DNA of 21,745 bases from a virus: the IMG/VR virus record IMGVR_UViG_3300035070_003441, positions 1 through 21,745 of that record; one strand, written 5' to 3'. Below are positions 7,083 through 12,821 of this stretch, one piece after another. The notes under the pieces are model-generated. The model ran no database searches. It saw only the letters and a program-made list of their open reading frames with translations, and was not told where the DNA came from. The translations under genes were made by a program, and so were the position numbers. Numbering within the stretch: the stretch's first letter is position 1; each line of letters opens with the position of its first letter.

Positions 7083-7354
7083 GCTTGCGACTCCTTTTCA
7101 GGTGTCTGCAGGGTGAGGGTGTTGGCTGGTAAGTCGCGACGCGCGGCATTTACCACCTGCACCACGCGGGCATGGGTGACGCCAAGGATTGCTCCGACCA
7201 GGCGAACGGACATGCCGCATTCGACCACCGCGCGCACCATCAGCGCGTCGCGCTCCCGGCGCATGGCCTGGAACGCCACGGCCGCCGCAGTGGCCGCGTC
7301 ATCGAGCCGCAGGCCGGCGCGGTGCATCTTGCTCGTCAGCTCCATGCGGTTCAT
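7079..7354 (-). CDS. Helix-turn-helix protein in the lambda Q position
   Basis: 91 residues with a helix-turn-helix like sigma-70 region 4 at about residues 46-70 (CGMSVRLVGAILGVTHARVVQVV): a first helix, a G-V-T turn and a recognition helix. The N-terminal part is Arg- and Ala-rich helix. ATG 7354 is chosen because it overlaps the upstream stop as ATGA. It lies between the replication genes and the lysis genes, where lambdoid phages carry their late-gene activator or antiterminator, so a role in switching on late transcription is a reasonable inference. It has no similarity I recognise to lambda Q itself. Confidence 0.72.
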   Translation of the reverse strand: MNRMELTSKMHRAGLRLDDAATAAAVAFQAMRRERDALMVRAVVECGMSVRLVGAILGVTHARVVQVVNAARRDLPANTLTLQTPEKESQA

Positions 7355-7524
7355 CCCTCGGTCCCCCGTAGAACCTGGTCTTTCGCGAGTTCGAGAATCC
7401 CCAGCGCGGCCACACCGCCCCAGGTGAACGCCGCGCGCAGTGTCTTGGTCGCTACCTGCTCGCAGCTCACATCCTCGAACACGGTGCCGAAGGTGCGGAT
7501 GACGTCTGTTGCGCTGCCGGTCAT
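7351..7524 (-). CDS. Small hypothetical protein
   Basis: A 57-residue frame with ATG at 7524 overlapping the methyltransferase stop (ATGA) and a stop overlapping the next start (ATGA). The sequence begins MTGSATDVIRTFGTVFEDVS and ends ELAKDQVLRGTEG. The middle (LRAAFTWGGVAALGILELA) is moderately hydrophobic but too short and interrupted for a confident membrane segment. Function unknown; the exact overlaps at both ends are the main support that it is real. Confidence 0.62.
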   Translation of the reverse strand: MTGSATDVIRTFGTVFEDVSCEQVATKTLRAAFTWGGVAALGILELAKDQVLRGTEG

Positions 7525-8186
7525 GCGATCAACCTACCCTGCCGCTGCGCGTCTTGGATGCGGCGGCAGGCGATGTCGAAATACTTGGGTTCGCGCTCGA
7601 TGCCGATGAAACTGCGGCCAAGGTTCATGCACGCGACGCCCGTGGTGCCGCTGCCCATGAATGGGTCGACGACTAGTTCGCCGTCAAGCGACGCACGATT
7701 AACTATCCAAATCATCAAGCGTGTCGGCTTCGGACACGGGTGACCGTTTTTGTCAGCCAGTTCGTTCCACTGAACAGACTGTGGCAATTTTCTATTTTTG
7801 TGCGGGTCTTTTCCGTAATACAGAATCGGCTGAGACGTATTCGTTCCCCACCGACAAAAACCAGCGCCCGCTGGGTTATAAATAGCTCCTATTTCGTCGG
7901 GAGGAGGATACGAAAAACAGTTCCGATTTCCAGGCGTTATGACAACTCGGCTAGCCATCTGTAAGCATTTCTTGATAACCGCGACGCATACCGATCTGAC
8001 ATATTCAGGAGAATCAACGAACCCAGAGTAAGCAACTTTACCCATTGAGGTCGGCCCGTGTTCGCCAAGATGAACCCCATACGGCGGATCAGTAATCACC
8101 GCGTCCACCTTCGGGAGCGTCGGCAAAATGTCGCGGCAATCGCCGAGGTAAAGCGTGGCGTTTCCGATGACTTCGATTCGGCTCAT
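7521..8186 (-). CDS. Site-specific DNA methyltransferase (N4-cytosine or N6-adenine, beta-type order)
   Basis: 221 residues. Catalytic TDPPY is at residues 32-36 (motif IV) and the SAM-binding DPFMGSG at 174-180 (motif I), followed by FIGIEREPKYFDIACRRI (motif II region). Motif IV before motif I is the beta arrangement common in phage amino-methyltransferases. The ATG at 8186 has GGAG eight bases upstream and overlaps the previous stop as ATGA. No restriction nuclease is adjacent, so this is probably an orphan enzyme, likely protecting phage DNA from host restriction. Residues about 42-165, where target recognition is expected, are encoded by distinctly AT-rich DNA (about 47% GC over 7741-7980 by hand count), unlike the flanks. 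Confidence 0.9.
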   Translation of the reverse strand: MSRIEVIGNATLYLGDCRDILPTLPKVDAVITDPPYGVHLGEHGPTSMGKVAYSGFVDSPEYVRSVCVAVIKKCLQMASRVVITPGNRNCFSYPPPDEIGAIYNPAGAGFCRWGTNTSQPILYYGKDPHKNRKLPQSVQWNELADKNGHPCPKPTRLMIWIVNRASLDGELVVDPFMGSGTTGVACMNLGRSFIGIEREPKYFDIACRRIQDAQRQGRLIA

Positions 8187-8593
8187 TTCGCCAACTCCGT
8201 CGCGCACTCGTTCCTGTGATCCGCCGCACGCGGGCACCGCTTGTCGCCGCAGGTCGGGCAAAGGTTCATGCGGAAGCGCAGAAACAAACCGATCCCGTTC
8301 GGGCCTGCTTGCTCCTTGTCGCACCTTTCACACCAGCACTCGACGACACCCGCCAGCTCCGTCAGCTCCCGCATCAACTGCGGATCGTTCGTGATCTGCG
8401 CAAACCGCAGCACGTCAGCGCGCGGCAGCCACCGACACCCGGCGCATTGCCAGCCCTCAAGCACCGGCACAGGCGTCGCGCGGTCGCCGGTTGACCACGA
8501 TTTGCACGGCTGCGACATGCGGTGCGGGATCAGCTCGCCGGAGGGGTGTTCGTAGGCGACGAACTCGGGGCGGTTGTGGCAGGCGGGGGTCAC
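8183..8593 (-). CDS. Cys-rich protein, probable zinc-binding
   Basis: 136 residues from a GTG at 8593 overlapping the RusA-like stop (GTGA), with GGAGGGGG a few bases upstream. Cys pairs appear as WQCAGCRW, ECWCERCDKE and CPTCGDKRCPRAADH, forming at least two likely zinc sites. It resembles small phage proteins carrying several knuckles but I cannot name the family. It lies among replication and recombination genes and upstream of a methyltransferase, so nucleic-acid binding is plausible. The frame stays open further upstream to 8656 but that part is a glycine-rich shadow. Confidence 0.7.
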   Translation of the reverse strand: MTPACHNRPEFVAYEHPSGELIPHRMSQPCKSWSTGDRATPVPVLEGWQCAGCRWLPRADVLRFAQITNDPQLMRELTELAGVVECWCERCDKEQAGPNGIGLFLRFRMNLCPTCGDKRCPRAADHRNECATELAK

Positions 8594-8949
8594 GACACCC
8601 CCTCCGTCACCACCTCCACCGCCTTCACCGCCCCTTTCCGCTGCGCATACCGCCACTCGACACGCGGGTCGCGGTCATCCACGCCGAGCCGATCGGCCAC
8701 CCCATCCCGGACGGCCTTTAGGGCCGATTGCAAATTGTCGTCATCGAGCATGCGCGGGCTGATCCGCGTCAGCGTGACCACACAGGGCAGCGGACAGCCA
8801 GGGACCAGCATGGCCGCCGTGCGCCGCTGGAGCCGCACGCGCTTGGCCTTCACCCGCCAGTGGTCGCGCTGGTTGGCCTCGCTCACAGTTGTGAGTGGAA
8901 GGTGGGTGGTGGTCGGCGGGTGCCTCTCATCGTAGACAGGCGTAGACAT
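8590..8949 (-). CDS. RusA-like Holliday junction resolvase
   Basis: 119 residues. The central motif LDDDNLQSALKAVRDGVADRLGVDD (acidic cluster at 69-72 and Asp91-Asp92) matches the RusA pattern, in which Asp residues bind metal and a D-x-D-N ... K-a-v-x-D-g-l ... D-D signature is diagnostic. RusA resolves four-way junctions made during replication and recombination and is found in lambdoid nin regions, which corresponds to this position. The start is ATG 8949; the first codons contain two copies of the GTAGAC repeat described separately. Confidence 0.8.
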   Translation of the reverse strand: MSTPVYDERHPPTTTHLPLTTVSEANQRDHWRVKAKRVRLQRRTAAMLVPGCPLPCVVTLTRISPRMLDDDNLQSALKAVRDGVADRLGVDDRDPRVEWRYAQRKGAVKAVEVVTEGVS

Positions 8950-9156
8950 CTTTGTCTCTTAGGTAAGTATCTGATTTAGATAAGAAAACAAGTAAAAAGT
9001 GAAATCGTAGACACTATTGATTTCTGTTGGCGGATTGATCCATGATTCCCGGCTGAAATCTTGGTTGTCTATTTGTCTACGATTTCTGGTTTCGTCAGCA
9101 CTGGCGCGACTTCACGTCGTAGACGGTTGTGTCTACGAGTTGTCTCCGCTGTCTAC
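8932..9156. repeat. Iteron-like cluster of CGTAGACA repeats, candidate origin
   Basis: The hexamer GTAGAC, or its complement GTCTAC, occurs seven times in 225 bp: GTAGAC at 8932, 8942, 9007 and 9119, and GTCTAC at 9075, 9131 and 9151. Most extend to CGTAGACA. A 13-bp perfect inverted repeat is formed by 9001-9013 and 9074-9086, and an 8-bp one with a 6-bp spacer by 9117-9124 and 9131-9138. The region covers the start of the RusA-like gene, a 183-bp AT-rich gap (8950-9132) and the end of the primase gene. Iterons beside a primase-helicase suggest a replication origin or a regulatory site; no function is proven. Confidence 0.75.
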
Positions 9157-11385
9157 GGTTTCGTCGACAGCCACCCACGCCTTGCGGACACGGCCTGCGG
9201 GCGAGCGGATCTCGACCAGCGCAATCGACCCGCGCGACACCAGGGCGTCGAGCACCATCCGGCGCTGACGCGGTTCGAGCGCGTCGAACTTGCGGCTGTA
9301 CCGTGGCAGCTCGGCCTCAGTGCGCCCGCGCTTGCCGGCTATCTCGATCACCCGACGGGTGTCGGCCTGCCACTGCGCGAACTTCCCGCCGTGCATGTTC
9401 TCGCGCACGGCCTGGACGGTGCGCGCGGTCCAATGGCGGATGAACTGCACCGCCCATTCGGCCTCATATCGTCCGATCGTCGGCGCGTAGGGGTCGAAGG
9501 ACACGGACAGGATGAGGGCGACGCGCATCGCCTTCTCTACGCTGCGCACTTCCAGCTCGGCCATGCCCTCTTGTTCCAGCAGGTCGGCGCTGGCGATGGT
9601 CTCGCGCATGTAGGCGTCAAACACCGCCTGCGCGGCTGGCAGGATCGGAACATCGGTCAGCACCGGCTTCGCATCCGGGGCGGCCTCGACCGCGGCAAGG
9701 TTCCCGCGCTGGCTATGGTGGGTGCGGATGGATTTCAGCCAGTCGACGACGTGCTCCGGGCAGTCGGTGGCGAGCGGTGCGCCCGGCATCGTCCGGCCGA
9801 TGTCCGTTTCGATGCAGATCAGGCGCGAGAGGAACCCGCCCTCGATGCTCTGCTCGGTCAGAGATCCGTAGAACGTCCGCGGGGTGGTCATCCCCAGCAG
9901 TGTGAGCGCCGGGTTGTGGACCACCTGGCCGAGCGCCTTCTCGATCTGGTCGCGCGTGGCGGACAGCATGGACAGCGCCTTGGGGCGCATGGTCCCGTGG
10001 AGGTTGCCCCACGCCTCGACCAGGCTGGTGACGGCCGATCGCGCCATGAACGCGCCCTCGGCCTGGATGTTGCCGAGCAGCGCGCCAATCTCATCCATCA
10101 CCGTGATCTGTGCCGGCTGCAGCAGCAGCGACGACACCACGGCCGAGTCAGAGCTGAACCCGGAACGCCCGATCAGTTGCGGCCACTCTGCCGCGGTCAG
10201 CGCCGCGTGAATGGCCGTGCGCGCATGTTCCTTGCCGCTGCCGGACTTGCCGACGTTGACCAGGTACAGGCTGGAGAAATTGTTCCGGCTGGTGCGGTAG
10301 CGCCGGCCACATGCGGCAGCGCCGAGCGCCAGGGCCGCGGAGACGGCGAACACCGGCTGGGGCCGCGGTGCGGTTGCGTTGGTCCACCGCACGAAATCGC
10401 CGAGCGCGCCCGGCAGTTCCAGCAATCCGCCCACCGGATCCGCGGCCTTCGGTTGCGCCAGCGTCACCGCTTCAATCGGAACGGCCACCGGCTGCGAGCC
10501 GGGCCAGCCAGCGTCACGCGCCCAGAAGAACAGGGATTCGATGTGCAGGCCAGAGCGCCGGCCGAAGCTCGCCCACCGTTTGCGGTGCTCGGTCTCGTTG
10601 AACTTGGCAGAGCCGGCCGCCCACTCGCACCACAGGCCGAACGCTTCCGGCGCATCGGTGGAGTGCAGCGCAATGCCGACCTGAAACCACACCTCATGCG
10701 GGTTAGGGTCCAGGTACTTGAGCGCCGCGCGGATGTCGGCTAGGCGCTGTGGGTCGATGAACCCAACCGCCCGGCCAGCCGGCGTCACCACCTCGGCCGA
10801 TCGCGGAGCACTCAGCCACGCTGGCGTGGGCGCGATGGTCCCGCCAGCCACCGGGTCCGCCTCGGCGTCCCACACGTAGCGCTTGCCGCTCATGTGGCCG
10901 GATGGCTCGACGACGATCAAGCCGCCGTCTCCCTTGACGTCCACGCCGCGGCCCGGGGAGCGCACCACCCGATCGGGATCGTGCGCGAATACCAGGTGCC
11001 GGCCACCGCCGCCCGTGTTGGCGCACACCGTGTCCGGCTCGCCGCCGTGCTTGTCGCACAGCGCCTGCCAGGTGATGTCCCCACCGTTTCGCGGGTCGAT
11101 GTCGATCACCACGATGCCGGACGCGGCACCCGTGGCAATCCCGACGTGCATCTGCGGGTGCTGTTGCCACCATCGGGCCAGCACGTCCGCGTCCCGGGTG
11201 GCCGAGTGCGCGCCGTTGCGCGCCAGCATGGCATATGGGTGCTTGCCCGGTGATGGGCAATCGTGGCGACCGCACGAGCAGTGCCCGTTGTCGATCCAGT
11301 GCAGCGGGATCACCGCCCAGCCGATGGCGGCATAGGCCAGCGCGTATTCGCCGGGTGTCGTCGGCTCTGTCGCGGGTGCCGCCAT
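9133..11385 (-). CDS. Primase-polymerase / helicase replication protein (Prim-Pol, PriCT-2, DUF3987-like)
   Basis: 750 residues. The N-terminal Prim-Pol domain shows GWAVIPLHW, a Cys/His cluster near residues 36-50, the metal-binding VVIDIDPRNGG (Asp95, Asp97) and GGGGRHLVF (125-133). A PriCT-2-like segment follows (WFQVGIALHST ... FGLWCEWAAGSAKFNE, about 233-268). The C-terminal half is a DUF3987-like ATPase with Walker A GKSGSGK at 379-385 and a Walker B-like TVMDEIGALLG. It would prime and unwind phage DNA, the counterpart of lambda O/P. The ATG at 11385 overlaps the upstream stop (TGATG) with AGGGA about 9 bases before it. The stop codon itself lies in the repeat cluster. Confidence 0.9.
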   Translation of the reverse strand: MAAPATEPTTPGEYALAYAAIGWAVIPLHWIDNGHCSCGRHDCPSPGKHPYAMLARNGAHSATRDADVLARWWQQHPQMHVGIATGAASGIVVIDIDPRNGGDITWQALCDKHGGEPDTVCANTGGGGRHLVFAHDPDRVVRSPGRGVDVKGDGGLIVVEPSGHMSGKRYVWDAEADPVAGGTIAPTPAWLSAPRSAEVVTPAGRAVGFIDPQRLADIRAALKYLDPNPHEVWFQVGIALHSTDAPEAFGLWCEWAAGSAKFNETEHRKRWASFGRRSGLHIESLFFWARDAGWPGSQPVAVPIEAVTLAQPKAADPVGGLLELPGALGDFVRWTNATAPRPQPVFAVSAALALGAAACGRRYRTSRNNFSSLYLVNVGKSGSGKEHARTAIHAALTAAEWPQLIGRSGFSSDSAVVSSLLLQPAQITVMDEIGALLGNIQAEGAFMARSAVTSLVEAWGNLHGTMRPKALSMLSATRDQIEKALGQVVHNPALTLLGMTTPRTFYGSLTEQSIEGGFLSRLICIETDIGRTMPGAPLATDCPEHVVDWLKSIRTHHSQRGNLAAVEAAPDAKPVLTDVPILPAAQAVFDAYMRETIASADLLEQEGMAELEVRSVEKAMRVALILSVSFDPYAPTIGRYEAEWAVQFIRHWTARTVQAVRENMHGGKFAQWQADTRRVIEIAGKRGRTEAELPRYSRKFDALEPRQRRMVLDALVSRGSIALVEIRSPAGRVRKAWVAVDETVDSGDNS

Positions 11386-11603
11386 CACTGATGATTCCCT
11401 CGCGCGCCGCCCGGGCGCGCCGTGATTCCCTCGACTTCCAGGCGGCGCAAGAGGACGGTGGCCTTGGCTATCTCGGAAAGTGCCCACTCATGAAGCACAT
11501 CGCGCACAATCTCGGATCTGTCTTTACCGGTGGCCCGGCACGCTGCATCAAGCGCCGCGTCGGCCTCGACAGTCACCTTTGCCCGCAGGTCTCGCAGGTC
11601 CAT
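11385..11603 (-). CDS. Ribbon-helix-helix-like DNA-binding protein
   Basis: 72 residues with the pattern of an Arc/CopG-type protein: a short strand KVTVEADA, a helix AALDAACRATG and a second helix DRSEIVRDVLHEWALSEI. Such proteins bind DNA as dimers and usually autoregulate. It heads the primase operon and its stop overlaps the primase start (TGATG), so it may control that operon. Its start codon lies only 4 bp from the start of the divergent plus-strand gene, so any promoter must lie within that gene's coding region or transcription must come from further upstream. Confidence 0.72.
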   Translation of the reverse strand: MDLRDLRAKVTVEADAALDAACRATGKDRSEIVRDVLHEWALSEIAKATVLLRRLEVEGITARPGGARGNHQ

Positions 11604-11607
11604 TCAC

Positions 11608-11826
11608 ATGCCCCGCAAGCGCAAGCTGCCGCCCGGCGTCGTCTCACTCGACGAGTTCCGCGAGCGCAGGCGCCTGGCCCGGGTGCGCGCCAACGCACGC
11701 GCGTTCATGGCGCTACCGGAGGCCGAGCGACGGCGGCAGTTGATGGAGATGTTGGGGCTGACGGTGACGGTGGACGGCGAAACGGTGGGCGAAAAAAGGC
11801 CGGGCGACGAAGCACCCGGCCTGTAA
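11608..11826 (+). CDS. Small basic/charged hypothetical protein
   Basis: 72 residues from ATG 11608: MPRKRKLPPGVVSLDEFRER, then alternating Arg/Ala/Glu helix (RVRANARAFMALPEAERRRQLMEMLG) and an acidic tail. AGG lies about 9 bases before the start. The helical charged pattern suggests a nucleic-acid or protein binding helix bundle; no family recognised. It is the only plus-strand gene left of the immunity region and is divergent from the RHH gene with just 4 bp between start codons. Its 3' end carries the minus-strand terminator. The opposite strand frame is poorer, so I consider this one more likely real. Confidence 0.55.
   Translation: MPRKRKLPPGVVSLDEFRERRRLARVRANARAFMALPEAERRRQLMEMLGLTVTVDGETVGEKRPGDEAPGL
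11792..11821 (-). terminator. Intrinsic terminator for the leftward early operon
   Basis: On the minus strand GGCCGGG (11821-11815), a 10-base loop and CCCGGCC (11804-11798) form a 7-bp all-GC stem followed directly by TTTTTT (11797-11792). It lies 58 bp after the stop of the zinc-protein gene and before the RHH-primase operon. Its place matches lambda tR1, which is overcome by antitermination. Confidence 0.82.
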
Positions 11827-11878
11827 ATGACAACCGCCCTGCAATCAGCCTCCGGTCCCATGAACTGACTTGCGGAGG

Positions 11879-12067
11879 TCATTGGCTTGACCCCGGCACG
11901 CTACGCCCTGCCGCATACCGCTTTGCGGTAATCCTGCCCTTGCGCAGCCTGGCGGCCTCTTGCTTTTCATCGGCCAGCGCGCGGCTGCATGCGCTGTGGA
12001 TCAGCAGAGCCGTCGACTTTCCGCAGACGAAGCAAACACCGGTGCGCTTGCGAGTGATCCTTTTCAT
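11879..12067 (-). CDS. Small zinc-knuckle-like protein
   Basis: 62 residues from ATG 12067, one base after the Cro-like stop: MKRITRKRTGVCFVCGKSTA, then LLIHSACSRALADEKQEAARLRKGR. The CFVCG...HSAC spacing can hold one zinc ion (Cys-Cys-His-Cys), and the ends are basic, which suits nucleic-acid binding. It occupies the position of lambda cII, second gene of the leftward operon, but shows no similarity to CII. A longer start at 12115 (MCLKAKASKK) exists but overlaps the Cro-like gene by 47 bp. Confidence 0.62.
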   Translation of the reverse strand: MKRITRKRTGVCFVCGKSTALLIHSACSRALADEKQEAARLRKGRITAKRYAAGRSVPGSSQ

Positions 12068-12068
12068 C

Positions 12069-12260
12069 TCAGGCGGCCCGCCTTGCTTCTTGCTCGCCTT
12101 GGCCTTCAAACACATCCGGGCGAAGCAGTCGCAGGTACATCAAGCGCGCTCGCGGGATGCCTTCTTTGCGCCACTCGCTGACGGATGGCGGCTGCACGTC
12201 GCACATGCGGGCAACCTCTGCGGTCCCGCCAAGTGCATCAATGATCTTGTTCGCGTCCAT
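12069..12260 (-). CDS. Cro-like helix-turn-helix repressor
   Basis: 63 residues from ATG 12260: MDANKIIDALGGTAEVARMC, then DVQPPSVSEWRKEGIPRARLMYLRLLRPDVFEG. This is the Cro/YdaS-type pattern, with a short first helix, G-G-T-A-E-V-A and a recognition helix PPSVSEW, ending without a second domain. It is transcribed away from the CI-like gene, with an operator in its promoter, as expected for Cro. An ATG three codons earlier (12269) lies inside the predicted -10 hexamer, so 12260 is preferred and the mRNA may be almost leaderless. Confidence 0.85.
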   Translation of the reverse strand: MDANKIIDALGGTAEVARMCDVQPPSVSEWRKEGIPRARLMYLRLLRPDVFEGQGEQEARRAA

Positions 12261-12267
12261 GCCTGCC

Positions 12268-12297
12268 ATCTTAGGTGCACCTAACCTTAGCAGTCAA
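12268..12297 (-). promoter_or_regulatory. Leftward promoter of the Cro-like operon (PR-like)
   Basis: On the minus strand a -35 box TTGACT (12297-12292, five of six bases to consensus), an 18-bp spacer and a -10 box TAAGAT (12273-12268). The perfect operator 12271-12284 fills the spacer and the first -10 bases, so a bound repressor would block polymerase. The likely start of transcription falls at or close to the ATG at 12260. Confidence 0.68.
12271..12284. promoter_or_regulatory. Repressor operator, perfect 14-bp palindrome
   Basis: TTAGGTGCACCTAA is its own reverse complement. It lies just upstream of the Cro-like start, within its promoter, and recurs with small changes at three other places in this immunity region, which marks it as the operator of the CI/Cro-like regulators. 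Confidence 0.85.
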
Positions 12298-12310
12298 TAG
12301 GCGCCCCTAC
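12297..12310. promoter_or_regulatory. Degenerate second operator copy
   Basis: ATAGGCGCCCCTAC keeps the TAGG and CCTA half-sites with the same 4-bp centre spacing and matches 10 of 14 bases of the operator TTAGGTGCGCCTAA. It sits between the -35 box of the leftward promoter and the CI-like gene, 26 bp from the perfect operator. Confidence 0.5.
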
Positions 12311-12334
12311 CGCTTGTCGGGATAGCTTCGTGCC

Positions 12335-12556
12335 ATGCTCAAAGACCGATTACAGCAGGCGATGGATGCAGGCCAAGGACTGACGCAAGCCGGCCTGGCT
12401 GGCGCATGCGGCATCCGCCCGCCATCGGTAAGCGACTGGGTCAGTGGTGAGACGAAGACGATCAAAGGCACCAACCTGCTGCGCGGTCAGCGTGCCGCGC
12501 TACCGTTCGTCGGAAAGTTAGGTGTGCCTATTGCATCACGGCTTAGGTGCGCCTAA
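12335..12556 (+). CDS. CI-like repressor reduced to its DNA-binding domain
   Basis: 73 residues from ATG 12335. Residues 1-50 form a normal CI-type helix-turn-helix domain: MLKDRLQQAMDAGQGLTQAG, LAGACGIRPPSVSDWVSGET and the family's usual K-x-I-K-G-x-N-L-L-R. Full CI repressors of this type continue with a linker and an S24 peptidase/dimerisation domain to about 220 residues. Here the frame runs on as GQRAALPFVGKLGVPIASRL and stops inside an operator at 12556. No peptidase-like sequence follows, and the next gene begins at 12601. It is either a deletion remnant or a minimal repressor. It diverges from the Cro-like gene. Confidence 0.72.
   Translation: MLKDRLQQAMDAGQGLTQAGLAGACGIRPPSVSDWVSGETKTIKGTNLLRGQRAALPFVGKLGVPIASRLRCA
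12518..12531. promoter_or_regulatory. Third operator copy
   Basis: TTAGGTGTGCCTAT matches the operator at 12 of 14 positions relative to TTAGGTGCGCCTAA. It forms a pair with the copy at 12543, 25 bp away start to start, close to the 26-bp spacing of the pair at 12271/12297. Confidence 0.78.
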
Positions 12557-12559
12557 TCT
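12531..12559 (+). promoter_or_regulatory. Possible rightward promoter (PL-like)
   Basis: A -35-like TTGCAT (12531-12536), a 17-bp spacer and a -10-like TAATCT (12554-12559). Both boxes match consensus at only three bases, so the sequence alone is weak support. Placement between two operators and 42 bp before the first gene of the rightward operon is the main argument. Confidence 0.4.
12543..12556. promoter_or_regulatory. Fourth operator copy
   Basis: TTAGGTGCGCCTAA differs from the perfect palindrome by one central base. It contains the stop codon of the CI-like frame and overlaps the proposed rightward promoter, so it should control the plus-strand early operon (OL-like). Confidence 0.82.
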
Positions 12560-12600
12560 CTCCCCATCGACGCCGCACAGCGCGGCAGAGGGGAAGGCAG

Positions 12601-12762
12601 ATGGAAACGATCAAGATTGACGGCATCACATACAACGTCATCAAGACGGCGCCCATCAAAGAGTTTGCGGGCCGCTACTCCATGACCCTCCAACGCCCCA
12701 AAGGCAAGCGCTACTACTTCGCCGTCAAGTACGAAAACGGCGCAATCAGCAGCGCGGTCTAA
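12601..12762 (+). CDS. Small hypothetical early protein
   Basis: 53 residues from ATG 12601 with a strong AGAGGGGAAGG site upstream. The sequence (METIKIDGITYNVIKTAPIK ... RPKGKRYYFAVKYENG) alternates beta-strand-like segments with basic turns and could be a small beta-barrel. It is the first gene of the rightward operon, where lambda carries N, but it is not the Arg-rich peptide type of N. Function unknown. Confidence 0.75.
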   Translation: METIKIDGITYNVIKTAPIKEFAGRYSMTLQRPKGKRYYFAVKYENGAISSAV

Positions 12763-12773
12763 CCCCGCTTGTC

Positions 12774-12793
12774 GATGCGCCTTCTGGCGCATC
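12774..12793. other. Perfect 8-bp hairpin between early genes
   Basis: GATGCGCC (12774-12781) and GGCGCATC (12786-12793) pair exactly around a TTCT loop. It follows the first early gene by 11 bp and has no T-tract, so it is not a standard intrinsic terminator. An RNA processing, stability or antitermination element is possible. Confidence 0.6.
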
Positions 12794-12821
12794 AGCAAGC
12801 CGAGAGGCGAGGAGAGTGACG

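Noticed and set aside
8574-8762. Proline-rich plus-strand frame near the RusA-like gene
   Set aside because: Antisense of the coding start of the Cys-rich gene; proline runs come from the GGAGGGGG ribosome site region on the other strand.
9061-10743. 560-codon plus-strand open frame antisense to the primase-helicase
   Set aside because: The minus frame has Prim-Pol and Walker motifs; this is a GC-rich antisense shadow with unnatural Arg/His/Val composition.
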